Under the pieces are notes generated by a model. That model saw only the letters and a list, made by a program, of their open reading frames with translations. It did no database searches and was not told the origin of the DNA. A stretch of 64,000 bases of DNA from Trichomonas vaginalis G3 (Eukaryota > Parabasalia > Trichomonadida > Trichomonadidae), in contig NC_067204.1 in the NCBI RefSeq assembly GCF_026262505.1, positions 17,524,165-17,588,164 on the forward strand. The letters run 5' to 3'. Made by a program: the position numbers and the translations under genes. Shown here piece by piece: positions 29,532-39,007 of the stretch. Each line of letters starts with the position of its first letter. Within the stretch, counting starts at the first letter, position 1.

Positions 29532-30982
29532 TGGATTTGGAAGAGTCCGCGAATCTCGACAACCTCAAATCCATACATAGTCATGAATTCATGGATGAAT
29601 TAGAGTACATCCAAGAGACTATTAAGCCTAAGCAAGTTGCTCAATTTTATAAAATTGTTTTAGGTCATTTCGAAAATGAAGTTCCTGAAGAAGTTGGAAG
29701 AGCAATTTTAGGTGCAATAGCTAAAGTTATTTGTATTGATGAATACTTAAACATTTTTATTCAAACAGGAAGCCATTTAAATCTTCCATACAAAAAGAAA
29801 CAATTTATTCCCGATATTTACGATATTTTATTTGTCATTGTTACTGCTGCTCCAATTGCTTTTGAAGAAAATCTTTGCAGAGCATTTGGTGGCATTATTA
29901 GACGCGATCCTCAAAAAGCGTTAACTTTACTTGCAATGTATTCACAGCATTTCAACGAAATCGACAATCCATGGCCAATGGTTGATCTTCTAATACAAGA
30001 AGCTCACCGTTTCCAAGGAATTGAAACCGCAACAAATTATGCAACGTTATTAGCATTTCTCTGCAGAAAATACCCCGATTACTGTGAAGGACGCAGCGAA
30101 CATTGCTGGCGTAAGATTTCGGCGCTCCTTGCCCTTAAAGATATTCCGACATTAAAATCTGTTTACTGCGCATTATTTTCTATCACAGAAGTTTACAAAG
30201 AGGCAATTTCCCCTCTTGAATTAATGAAACCTCATCTCAAAATACGAGATCTTCAGGATTCAGTTTTAACATTGCTTCTTGCGGCTCCTCCTGTTGGAAA
30301 AGACACAAGAGACAAGACTTTACTTCAAACATTAGTCATGATGAGTGAAAGGAATAAGAATGCTACCTTAGTTATGATGAGAATTGCAACTGATAACTCA
30401 TTCGCAGAATTTTTAGTTCAAAACGCCGGATTATGGATGACAAAAGAACTCCCAAGTGTTATAGATACCATGAGACTCTTCTTTGTTGTCTTCGCTCATT
30501 CAGAAATTCGTAGACAAATAAGTGAATCTCCGAAATTCATTGAATTCTTAAAGATGGTCACAGAAGGATCATCCGGCTCAACTTTATCAATGATATGCAC
30601 TATAATTCGAAGAATAGACTTAAATGAGGATTTCATTGCAAATCTCTCCGAATCTGGCTTCTTAGGAAGCTTCTTTACAACAGCTGTTCATATTAAAAAT
30701 GTGACAGCAATGCATGCAGCATTTTTGATGTTAGATACGTTAGCAAAAATTGGATATGCAAGAGAATACTTGAAGATGTGTGAAATTGTTACTAAAACTA
30801 TTCAAGACAGAGGCGAATTATGCGAAGTTGCAAGTTTAGTTGCAATTCAGCTTTGCGAGTACAAGAGATGCGTTCAAGTGTTTAAGAAAGTAAGATTAGA
30901 TGAGTTTATGAAGAGAAATCTCTCAAATTCAAAACTTAAAGATAATGCCGCAAAGTTTTTAGATGCAATTGCGGATGAATAA
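29531..30982 (+). CDS. ARM/HEAT-like helical protein whose start abuts a mobile element
   Basis: 483 residues from the ATG at 29531 (MDLEESANLDNLKSIHSHEF). The same frame continues upstream into element copy B to an ATG at 29471, adding 20 residues (MPKNKVLNSEVYMILSCAPL) that are element sequence. I take 29531 as the original start. The protein is helical throughout with armadillo/HEAT-type pairs (VGRAILGAIAKVICIDEYL, ENLCRAFGGIIRRDPQKAL, ATNYATLLAFLCRKYPDYC, STLSMICTIIRRIDLNEDF). In trichomonads similar helical regions also occur behind kinase domains, so loss of an N-terminal domain cannot be excluded. Function unknown; likely a scaffold. The insertion separates the start from its former promoter by about 1.15 kb. 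Confidence 0.72.
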   Translation: MDLEESANLDNLKSIHSHEFMDELEYIQETIKPKQVAQFYKIVLGHFENEVPEEVGRAILGAIAKVICIDEYLNIFIQTGSHLNLPYKKKQFIPDIYDILFVIVTAAPIAFEENLCRAFGGIIRRDPQKALTLLAMYSQHFNEIDNPWPMVDLLIQEAHRFQGIETATNYATLLAFLCRKYPDYCEGRSEHCWRKISALLALKDIPTLKSVYCALFSITEVYKEAISPLELMKPHLKIRDLQDSVLTLLLAAPPVGKDTRDKTLLQTLVMMSERNKNATLVMMRIATDNSFAEFLVQNAGLWMTKELPSVIDTMRLFFVVFAHSEIRRQISESPKFIEFLKMVTEGSSGSTLSMICTIIRRIDLNEDFIANLSESGFLGSFFTTAVHIKNVTAMHAAFLMLDTLAKIGYAREYLKMCEIVTKTIQDRGELCEVASLVAIQLCEYKRCVQVFKKVRLDEFMKRNLSNSKLKDNAAKFLDAIADE

Positions 30983-31347
30983 AAAATTTATCTCTTTTTC
31001 AATCAAATTTTTCAAAGACAATACTAATTTAAGCAACAATCATCAACGTTATTGATTAATTTTGCTTTAAAAGGGAGTTTTCCCAATATTTCCTTTCCGA
31101 TTAATTTATTTTTCATTTTTTTTCTTTTACATGATAACTCTTACTCATATCTCTTATAGAAGAGTTGAAATGTAATATCGAATTTTGAAATAAAAATAAG
31201 AATCGATTTTTCATATTCATTCAAATGATCTAAAACAGAATTTATTTATAACATCATAAAATATGTCGCATAACATTAGATATCTTTGATCCTGTATCTT
31301 TTTCCAAAGTAAAATGGAAAAATTAGTATAAAAATTAAACAAAAAAA
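30983..31347. other. Gene-free stretch
   Basis: AT-rich spacer between convergent genes; no feature recognised. Confidence 0.4.
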
Positions 31348-31923
31348 CTAGCAGCAACCTTCTGAATTCTTCTGAGGTTTCTTATTCTTTTGATCTAATG
31401 ATATGGCTGTAAATGTAACGTTCTTAGGCATAGAGTTAAGTACGTATTCTGATAATTCGTTAATATTTGTATTATCCTTAGCTGAAGTATAAAAGAACTT
31501 GATATCGTGAACTTTTGCCCATTCTTCCGCTTCTGCAACTGGAACTTGAATTTCATCCGCTAAATCTGATTTGTTTCCAATAAGAACTAATAGTGCTCCA
31601 GGCTGAGCAAGGGACACAAATTCTTCATGCCATGAAGGAAGGGCTTCAAATGATTTTCTATTGGTTAAATCAAAGACAAGTAAACCACCCATTGCGTTGT
31701 GATAATATACACTGTTGAGGGCTCTATATCTTTCAGCACCTGCTGTATCCCATATCTGAATATCTTGCTGACCTTTGGCTGGATCTCCATTTAAAATATA
31801 AAACGCAGTCGCAACCGTTGGGCGTGTTTCCTCCCATTTTCCTTTGCACATTTGATAGACTAACGATGTTTTACCAACAGAAGAGTCACCAATCATCACT
31901 AAACGTGGTAACTGACTCTGCAT
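31348..31923 (-). CDS. Rab-family small GTPase with an altered switch II (DTAGA)
   Basis: 191 residues, normal for a Rab. Visible GTP-binding motifs: GDSSVGKTS (12-20), the switch I region ETRPTVAT, WDTAGAE (58-64), NKSD (117-120) and TSAKD (146-150). The C-terminus is EGCC, a Rab-type double-cysteine site for geranylgeranylation, so the protein should cycle on and off membranes. The glutamine that normally follows DTAG and positions the hydrolytic water is replaced by alanine (A63), read directly as GCT at about 31734-31736. In other Rabs this change slows GTP hydrolysis strongly, so this copy may stay GTP-bound. The subfamily is unclear. Trichomonads have a very large Rab family. The insert NGDPAKGQQD before switch II is slightly long. 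Confidence 0.92.
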   Translation of the reverse strand: MQSQLPRLVMIGDSSVGKTSLVYQMCKGKWEETRPTVATAFYILNGDPAKGQQDIQIWDTAGAERYRALNSVYYHNAMGGLLVFDLTNRKSFEALPSWHEEFVSLAQPGALLVLIGNKSDLADEIQVPVAEAEEWAKVHDIKFFYTSAKDNTNINELSEYVLNSMPKNVTFTAISLDQKNKKPQKNSEGCC

Positions 31924-32320
31924 GATTCTTTTTTTTTATAAAAATTTTTGTAAATCTCCGTTCAACCGCGGTTGCGCAAACAACAATCAGATTTTAAGAG
32001 ATTTGTAATATCCATATCAAATGCAGAATGCTTTTCAAATTAAGGAAGCTATCTGAACAGATTAATAAAATATTCAAAAAGAAAATCAAGTCGTTTGCAT
32101 CTAATATTTCGTATTCTGATTTCCCTTACAGAGAAATTAATATTTCTAATATTGTGAGCTCAACATTGATTTATTGACATTCTTATTAAATGAGTATAAA
32201 TCAATTTAGAATATTGCAGAATTCAAAAACAAAAACATCTTAATTCCTTTTAGTTTATATCGATCTTACAAATGATACTTAATCCGTGAGGTTCAATATT
32301 CGATTCCATTGTGAATATTT
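31924..32320. other. Gene-free stretch
   Basis: AT-rich, upstream of the Rab-like gene; no gene recognised. Confidence 0.35.
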
Positions 32321-32530
32321 CTTTCACATGATGCAAATATCAATGAAAAAGATAAACAGGAAAATACCGCTTTTCATCTTGCAGCATGGAATAAATATAT
32401 AGAAACAGCAGAAGTTCTCCTTTCACATGATGCAAATATATCAATGAAAAAATAAAAATGCAAAAATTACTCTTCATATTGCAGCAAACAATAATAGTAT
32501 TAAAACAGCCAAATTTCATATATAAAATAG
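32321..32530 (+). pseudogene. Ankyrin-repeat scrap
   Basis: Reads LSHDANINEKDKQENTAFHL then AAWNKYIETAEVLLSHDANI, a clear ankyrin unit plus the start of the next, then a stop in the next unit (SMKK then TAA). The DNA beyond (HIAANNNS-like in another frame) is the same family in decay. No start codon or flanking domain, so this is a fragment. Confidence 0.65.
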
Positions 32531-32627
32531 TGCAAATATAATAGTGTAAATTGGTTTAGACATTTACTATTAGAGTGTTTTACGTATAAATCAAAGTTAT
32601 GAGAGTTAAAATGTGGAAGTGTTATAG

Positions 32628-34639
32628 TTATTCCAATGATTTTTGAGAAATGTTATCCTCTGATTTCGAATTTTTGGATTTCGAAATAAAAATCAAAATA
32701 ATAATAGCAATAACAATAATAATGAAAACACAAACAACTATTATTTGTATTGCCAAAACGCCTTTATCTATGTATTCATCATCACCTGAACCATTAATTC
32801 CAATTTTTCTCATATCAATTTCTTCAATGCCTAATTGAGTTAATCTTGAATCCTTTGTAATTGAGAAATCCTTATTTTCAAAATCTTTAAAATCGGATTC
32901 AGTTGCATTAATAATATTATCAATATAAATTTCCTCCTTGCGTATTGGTAATCTGATATTTTTTTATTGCCGTAGCAAATATTATAAGTAATATTTCCAG
33001 AAGGAGGTATTTGAGGATATTTAACCGTTCCTCTTTTATAATAATTATCAATTTCTGGCAATTTTGGATATTTAGTTGAATAAGGAGGTAAATAACCTGA
33101 AACATTAATTTTTCCTCCAATTTTATAATATCTCTCTGATATTATCGGATGCAATTCCATTGATGGTGACCCTTGTTTCATAGCACAATGATCAGTTTGT
33201 ATAATACCAAAACTACAATTAATTAAGACATTATTTCGAATGAAAGCATTTCTTCCTCCTCCAATATATATTCCTCTTTCAATGTTATAAATTACATTTT
33301 TGATTATTTAGACACCGCCTGAACAAAAATCAAAATAAATACCAATAATGAATTTGCTAGGAGCTTGTCTACAATCATGAATATAATTATATCTAAATAT
33401 ATTTCCTTGATATGTGTAATCGCTTCCTGTATAAAAAACTCCTGCATCATCAGATTCCATCAATATATCATGAAATTCATTATATTCAAATATATGATCA
33501 TTTCCACCCCATATCACAGCTGAGTGTGGTGCATTATAGAATAAACAATTACGAATTGTTGTTCCTACTCCATATGCTGCGACTGCTACATAATAATTTC
33601 TTGATAAATTTCCGAACCAATATATTTCAGTTCTATAAATTAAATTATTTCCATTTTCTAATGTTAAACGATTACCTCCAACGATAAAAATCCTATTATC
33701 AAATGTATTATGTATTAAACAATTTCTAATTGTAATGTTATTTCCGTTACAATTTATTCCATCCATTCCAATATTAAAAATTTTCAAACGTTCAATTAAA
33801 ACATTATTGCATTGAGTTAATCTGATTCCATGATGAGATGTACATTCAATTGAAAGATCTTTTATAATAATATCTCTTTTTTTGTATGCTGTGATAACAG
33901 GGGCTGTTAAATTTGATAAAAATATTTCGGTCTTTGAATTTAATTTTTCAAATGGCAGAAAATATATAATTTTTGTTTCAAAATCAATACAAAAATCTCC
34001 TGGATATTTGATCTCTTCCAATATATTGAAAAACATTATTGGCTTACCTTGTTTTGGTGGATATGAGATTCGAGATGCTTCTTCAATATAAACGATTTGT
34101 TTATTTGGATCAATTTTTGACACTCTTTGTGTTGATCCACTCCATCCGGCACTCCAATAGCCCCATGTCATAATGTTTGGATGGAATTTCCAAGTATAAA
34201 TATGAGAATCATTGATTCCAATTGTACCTTTGATCTTTGTTTGATTTTCTGAAGCCGAAATTTTAATAAAATTTCCCAATTTTGGATATTGAGCTAAATT
34301 CATTTGCTTTTGATTAATATAAAGATGATTATGTGAACAATTATGTGCAAAGTTAAATCCTCTACGTTGAAAAGGTAACAAATTTGTAAGTCCATGCTCT
34401 TTTAAATTGATTTGATAAACATCATTCCGTACACTTGGATCTAGTCGATCTAAAATCTCTTTGTCACTAACTTTTGAATATTTTTTAAGTTGAATTCCGC
34501 CAATTAATCTAGTATTTGACTTTCCTTTGATTGTAGTTCCATTTTGCTTGATAACTATTGGTTACGCAATAAAATGAACTCCTGAGTCAAATACAATGTC
34601 TTCACAAAAGACTAAAGGCAAATAAAACGAAAAAATCAT
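32628..34639 (-). pseudogene. GH141-like right-handed beta-helix enzyme with membrane anchor, inactivated
   Basis: The original product, about 660 residues, can be read in pieces on the minus strand. A signal-peptide-like start (ATG 34639, MIFSFY) is followed by one small frameshift near 34620, then LVFCEDIVFDSGVHFIA and an in-frame TAA at 34563-34565. The long piece 33308-34562 carries family features: NCSHNHLYINQKQMNLAQYP, TWGYWSAGWSGSTQRV, ILEEIKYPGDFCIDFETKI, then beta-helix rungs (VLIERLKIFNIGMDGINCNG, HSAVIWGGNDHIFEYNEF). After a TAA at 33308-33310 the sequence continues (IKNVIYNIERGIYIGGGRN). A frameshift lies near 32945. The last piece ends in a membrane helix (IQIIVVCVFIIIVIAIIILI) and a short cytosolic tail. 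The layout resembles GH141-like bacterial polysaccharide enzymes, so transfer from bacteria is plausible. The initiator TCACTTT is preserved, so the decay looks recent. Confidence 0.65.
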
Positions 34640-34647
34640 GAATGGTA

Positions 34648-34654
34648 AAAGTGA
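34648..34654 (-). promoter_or_regulatory. Initiator TCACTTT of the GH141-like pseudogene
   Basis: Minus-strand TCACTTT lies eight bases before the ATG at 34639. An initiator retained in front of a broken gene suggests that the breakage is young. Confidence 0.5.
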
Positions 34655-36132
34655 AAATTAATTGTCATTGTCTTTGAAAATATATATATTTAACAGATTA
34701 CAAATAACAATGTTCAGTTCCGAATCATCAAAAAGACATCTCTCAAAATTTATTGATCAACCTCAGAAAAATTGTGACGGACAATTTTTATTGATTACAT
34801 TTAAAATAATATTATAGCTAGAGAGAGAAAATGTGATATACAAAAATTCGTCAAAAATGACAGAATTCAAATTTCTGACATTTGTAAATTCACATTAACT
34901 ATTCGCTTTTAAAAAATTTACATCTGCAGCTCCGCTTCTTTGGTCGCTTCTCATTTACGATGTATTCTTTGTTTATAAGACATATGTTCTGATCTCCCTT
35001 ACTCAGAATCTCGAAGGACCCATTAAATTATAGTACTCTCAAAATCTTAGGTTCGGCCTCAGAAAAATTTGTGAATGAAAATTTTCTCTATATAAGTAGT
35101 TCATATTATTCTAATTAATATTTTATAAAAATATAGTTTGAATTAAAATCGATTATTTTCCTGATTGATATCTATCCAAAGATATAAAGCATACTGTGTT
35201 CATGGACATAAGAATAAAAACATATTTGTATAGTTTTGTTGACTAATTTCATATTTTCGGAACTTTTTTGTTGACATTAATGATAAAAATATAGATTTAA
35301 CATTAATGTATAAGACAATCATTATTTATTGCTACTGTATGAGTAATGTATATAGATAGAACCAGCTAATCTCAATATTTGATTTCAATTTATTTAATAT
35401 TTTACATTTGGATCTAATTTTATAAGAAAATATAGATGGATATCAAGTTCACTTTAAAGAGAATGAAATTAAAGTCTTAGATAAATCATTTTTAATTTTA
35501 AACGGCAACTTTCCCACATGCGAGAATACTCACGAAACCATTAATCCAAGCAGTCATACATGTATTTCAACATGCAGTCTAGCTATTCTAGACGATACTG
35601 CAAAAAATAATGATAATACGTGAAGTTATTGACTCATTCATTAGATTTTTACGTTGGAACCATCGTATTAATGAATGCCATAATGCACTTGGATGTACCC
35701 ATTATATTGACAAGCGCACAACTCCATTTTTCCATGATTTGATAATTCAAAATTTTATCCCGAATCAATTACGGAGCTTCTGTTTCAAATATTGAAGTTA
35801 TACATATTGTTATATTGTTTTGTAAAAGAATTTATAGTACTTTTTAAAAAAACGTTTTTGCAAAAATCTCGGGAACAAAATCCACTCAATTTTATTTGAG
35901 AAATTCATATAGTTATTAATCAGAAATCTAAAATTGATATCATCATACAAATACTTCATTATTTTATAACTATTCCCCTTCTCCATATTTTGTTTTTTCC
36001 CCACCATATGAGGTACTAGGTAGTGAATGATAATAACTCTTTCCCAATCAAAAATATCATCTTTTTATCATATAAAATTAGGATGTAAAGCTTGTTTGTC
36101 AAAAAAATTGAGAGAATGTTAGAAAGTTGTAA
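34655..36132. other. Gene-poor stretch
   Basis: Two related segments, at about 34741-34790 and 35038-35087, share CTCAAAAT and CCTCAGAAAAATT in the same order, suggesting an old repeat. A plus-strand frame at 35610-35795 (61 residues, with RWNHRINECHNALGCTHYID) looks like a genuine protein scrap because of its His/Cys-rich composition, but I do not recognise it. A stop lies shortly upstream. Nothing else is seen. Confidence 0.35.
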
Positions 36133-36144
36133 GTGCACCCTTAA
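36133..36144 (-). repeat. Solo end of the TTAA element family
   Basis: GTGCACCC followed by TTAA equals the shared terminus of copies A-C. No partner end is visible upstream, so it is a solo or heavily eroded copy. Confidence 0.45.
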
Positions 36145-36233
36145 TAAACTTGAAATCATATTCTTCGCGTCTGTCTCTCAAAATTTGAGGTAATTGAAAG
36201 GTTTAGACGCGAAAAATATGATTTCAAGTTTAT
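36144..36233. repeat. Hairpin with 29-bp arms
   Basis: Arms 36144-36172 and 36205-36233 are reverse complements with one mismatch (left arm core AAACTTGAAATCATATTC). The 32-base spacer contains TCTCAAAATTTGAGG. It begins at the TTAA of the solo element end and lies just upstream of the 77-bp array. Confidence 0.7.
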
Positions 36234-36265
36234 GTATTTAAGGAAACTCAATTGTATTGTTTATA

Positions 36266-37108
36266 TTCATATAAATAGAAAAGAATTATTTTATTTCTAT
36301 TTGTCGAAGTATTCTCAATGTGAACTAGAGAAAGGACAGAGTTCAATATAAATAGAAAAGAATTATTTTATTTCTATTTGTCGAAGTATTCTCAATGTGA
36401 ACTAGAGAAAGGACAGAGTTCAATATAAATAGAAAAGAATTATTTTATTTCTATTTGTCGAAGTATTCTCAATGTGAACTAGAGAAAGGACAGAGTTCAA
36501 TATAAATAGAAAAGAATTATTTTATTTCTATTTGTCGAAGTATCCATTGTGAACTAGAGAAAGGACAGAGTTCAATATAAATAGAAAAGAATTATTTTAT
36601 TTCTATTTGTCGAAGTATTCTCAATGTGAACTAGAGAAAGGACAGAGTTCAATATAAATAGAAAAGAATTATTTTATTTCTATTTGTCGAAGTATTCTCA
36701 ATGTGAACTAGAGAAAGGACAGAGTTCAATATAAATAGAAAAGAATTATTTTATTTCTATTTGTCGAAGTATTCTCAATGTGAACTAGAGAAAGGACAGA
36801 GTTCAATATAAATAGAAAAGAATTATTTTATTTCTATTTGTCGAAGTATTCTCAATGTGAACTAGAGAAAGGACAGAGTTCAATATAAATAGAAAAGAAT
36901 TATTTTATTTCTATTTGTCGAAGTATCCATTGTGAACTAGAGAAAGGACAGAGTTCAATATAAATAGAAAAGAATTATTTTATTTCTATTTGTCGAAGTA
37001 TCCATTGTGAACTAGAGAAAGGACAGAGTTCAATATAAATAGAAAAGAATTATTTTATTTTTATTTGTCGAAGTATCCATTGTGAACTAGAGAAAGGACA
37101 GAGTTCAA
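36266..37108. repeat. 77-bp tandem array made from the 3' end of the Vps11-like gene
   Basis: Eleven units, marked by the conserved GAACTAGAGAAAGGACAGAG at about 76-77 base intervals from 36319 to 37083. Most units are 77 bases (variant TATTCTCAATGTG); four are 75 bases (variant TATCCATTGTG), including the unit that is the actual end of the gene. Read on the minus strand, each unit carries about 48 bases that correspond to the last codons (NSVLSLVHNGYFDK in the gene copy), a stop codon (TAA in the gene copy, TAG in the others) and about 28 bases of A/T-rich 3' flank with an AATAAAATAATTC string. Confidence 0.88.
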
Positions 37109-39007
37109 CAAATCCGGCTGCTGTGGATCGAGGCGGATAGTCCGCTTCGCTTCTTCAGGCATCTTGTATTTCGGAGTAATTTCGCTATGTGGGTCACCGC
37201 AAATTGGGCAAATAGGAACATTTCCTACACCAATTATGCAGCATTTCCTGTCGACAATATGTCCGCACATAAATGCGATGTAAGGGATATCAAGTTTATT
37301 ATGGCAGACTTCGCATTTCATTGGTCTGAACTCGATATCCTCGCCTTCCAATCTTTCGATCTGCTTCTCGATTTGGCCAACTTCGCGAACACTTGTCTCA
37401 TGATCGTTGACTTCGTTTTCAAGAACCTTTTCGCTCTTCGTGAGCTCCTTCATTAGCGACTTCTTGACGATCCTGAGCGGGATGTTCGGGAATTTGGACA
37501 TGTAATGGATGAGAGAAGTGAGTGGTCGGGCTTTTTTGGCGTTTTTGAGGACAATCTTTTGGATAAAGAGGGTCTTGTGGTCATCGTGGGGGTCGTCATT
37601 GGGATTGGACATGAATGATTCGTTGGAAGCTTTGTTGTAGTACTTAATGAAAAATTGAAATACATCTACCCAGTCGTCGTTCTTTAAACTTGGGCTATTG
37701 CGTAGCCATTTGACGTACTGTGATAATGTATTATCAAATTTGGCTTTGTCTTCAAGACTGTGCTCACATGCGGCGATATAATAAGATGAAGCGGCAGAAT
37801 AGTTTCCTGCGCGTTCAAGGCATGCGATAACACCTTCAACGAAACTTACTTCGTTGCAAATGAAGAGAATTTCGTCGAAATAGAACTTAATTGTACTATC
37901 TCTTAATTTATTAAGGCAATAACTGGAATTTGGCTTTCCTTCCCACTCGAGGTTAAATATCTTATCAAGATATTTTTCATCTGGTGACGGAGAACGAGGA
38001 ATTGTCAAATCAATGAGGCAAGTATTTAATAATGGAGTTGGACGAGCAACGCAAGCCTTCTCAACGAACTTAAAACAATATTCCGGATATCCCCAGAATG
38101 CATGTATGAAGTCGACGTCTGAGCTATCTTCGTTCCTGATCCATGCTTGGTAAGCTGCGGAAATAATGTTGTCAATAACGATGTTTTTCTGCGGATACTT
38201 CTTGGCGATGACCTTGGAAATTAAGGTAGCTCCGTATTCGAGAAGTAATTGGCGTCCACGAGGTGTTGGAAGATTATTTTGAGTTTGCTGGTTAGCTGCT
38301 GGCTGAAGAAGATCGTTTTCGACACCAGGAGGTGTTGTACATTCTTTGAGAATGAGATTTGATGCTTCGAGGTAATTTTCTTGGCTATTTATCAAAAGAC
38401 TGACACGATGCGAAGGAATAGAGATAATATTTGATAGCAAGAAAGCTTTGTCGCCCATGTCGTTTTGAACAAGAACTTCCATAGCAGCGCCCGTGTTTTG
38501 CTTGAAATTTTCGTAAAAGGCGGACAAGTCTTGGTAATTAGATTTCGTTGTTTTGTCGCCTTTTCCGAATAGGAAAAAATTACTTCCTGTTTGGCTTTCA
38601 GCTCGTTTCTGACTTTTTGCTTGTTCAAGGAGTTTCAAAAATTTATCGAAAAGAGTATCGTCTTCTTTCTGGAACATATTGAATAAAAGACGTGTATGCT
38701 GCTCATTAGCATATCCTCTTGTATGCAATTCGACAAGGAAAGTGGTTAGATATTGTGTAAGGTGAGGACTGAAGAATTTGCAAAGAACCATAGATGGTTC
38801 GATAGCACCAATCAAGTTAATGAAATAGTTCATGGCAGATTCTGCGTTTTTGTTTTTCAGCTCGAAATTCGCTCTGTTAATTTCATCTGTGATACTTTTT
38901 TGAACTTCAATTGTGCTAATACCTCTCTCTTCACAGGCCTTCTTGGCATCAGCAAACTTTTTTCTCTCAAGAAGCGTTTGTATCTCTTGAGGGAAAGCTT
39001 CCGCCAT
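37061..39007 (-). CDS. Vps11/Pep5-like subunit of HOPS/CORVET, C-terminal half type
   Basis: 648 residues. The body is an alpha-solenoid of TPR/clathrin-like hairpins (DKAFLLSNIISIPSHRVSLL, EGVIACLERAGNYSAASSYY). Near the end come the family features of Vps11: IPLRIVKKSLMKELTKSEKV, a coiled-coil (ETSVREVGQIEKQIERLEGE) and a RING-like zinc finger (565-604: CEVC, MCGH, KCC, CPIC). HOPS and CORVET tether endosomes and vacuoles/lysosomes to Rab-marked membranes, and the RING end recruits partners. Full-length Vps11 is about 900-1000 residues with an N-terminal beta-propeller. That is absent here and I see no upstream frame for it. The RING lacks the usual second histidine (CGHIVDRKC). The last 14 codons belong to the 77-bp tandem array. 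Codon use is relatively G+C-rich. Confidence 0.8.
   Translation of the reverse strand: MAEAFPQEIQTLLERKKFADAKKACEERGISTIEVQKSITDEINRANFELKNKNAESAMNYFINLIGAIEPSMVLCKFFSPHLTQYLTTFLVELHTRGYANEQHTRLLFNMFQKEDDTLFDKFLKLLEQAKSQKRAESQTGSNFFLFGKGDKTTKSNYQDLSAFYENFKQNTGAAMEVLVQNDMGDKAFLLSNIISIPSHRVSLLINSQENYLEASNLILKECTTPPGVENDLLQPAANQQTQNNLPTPRGRQLLLEYGATLISKVIAKKYPQKNIVIDNIISAAYQAWIRNEDSSDVDFIHAFWGYPEYCFKFVEKACVARPTPLLNTCLIDLTIPRSPSPDEKYLDKIFNLEWEGKPNSSYCLNKLRDSTIKFYFDEILFICNEVSFVEGVIACLERAGNYSAASSYYIAACEHSLEDKAKFDNTLSQYVKWLRNSPSLKNDDWVDVFQFFIKYYNKASNESFMSNPNDDPHDDHKTLFIQKIVLKNAKKARPLTSLIHYMSKFPNIPLRIVKKSLMKELTKSEKVLENEVNDHETSVREVGQIEKQIERLEGEDIEFRPMKCEVCHNKLDIPYIAFMCGHIVDRKCCIIGVGNVPICPICGDPHSEITPKYKMPEEAKRTIRLDPQQPDLLNSVLSLVHNGYFDK

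Noticed and set aside
32628-34639. TAA reassigned to an amino acid, because two TAA codons interrupt the GH141-like frame
   Set aside because: Other genes in the window (dynein and Vps11, for example) end normally at TAA, and the same region also has frameshifts, so simple decay explains it.
36266-37108. The 77-bp repeats as a CRISPR array
   Set aside because: Units are contiguous with no unique spacers, lie in a eukaryotic gene terminus and carry its codons.
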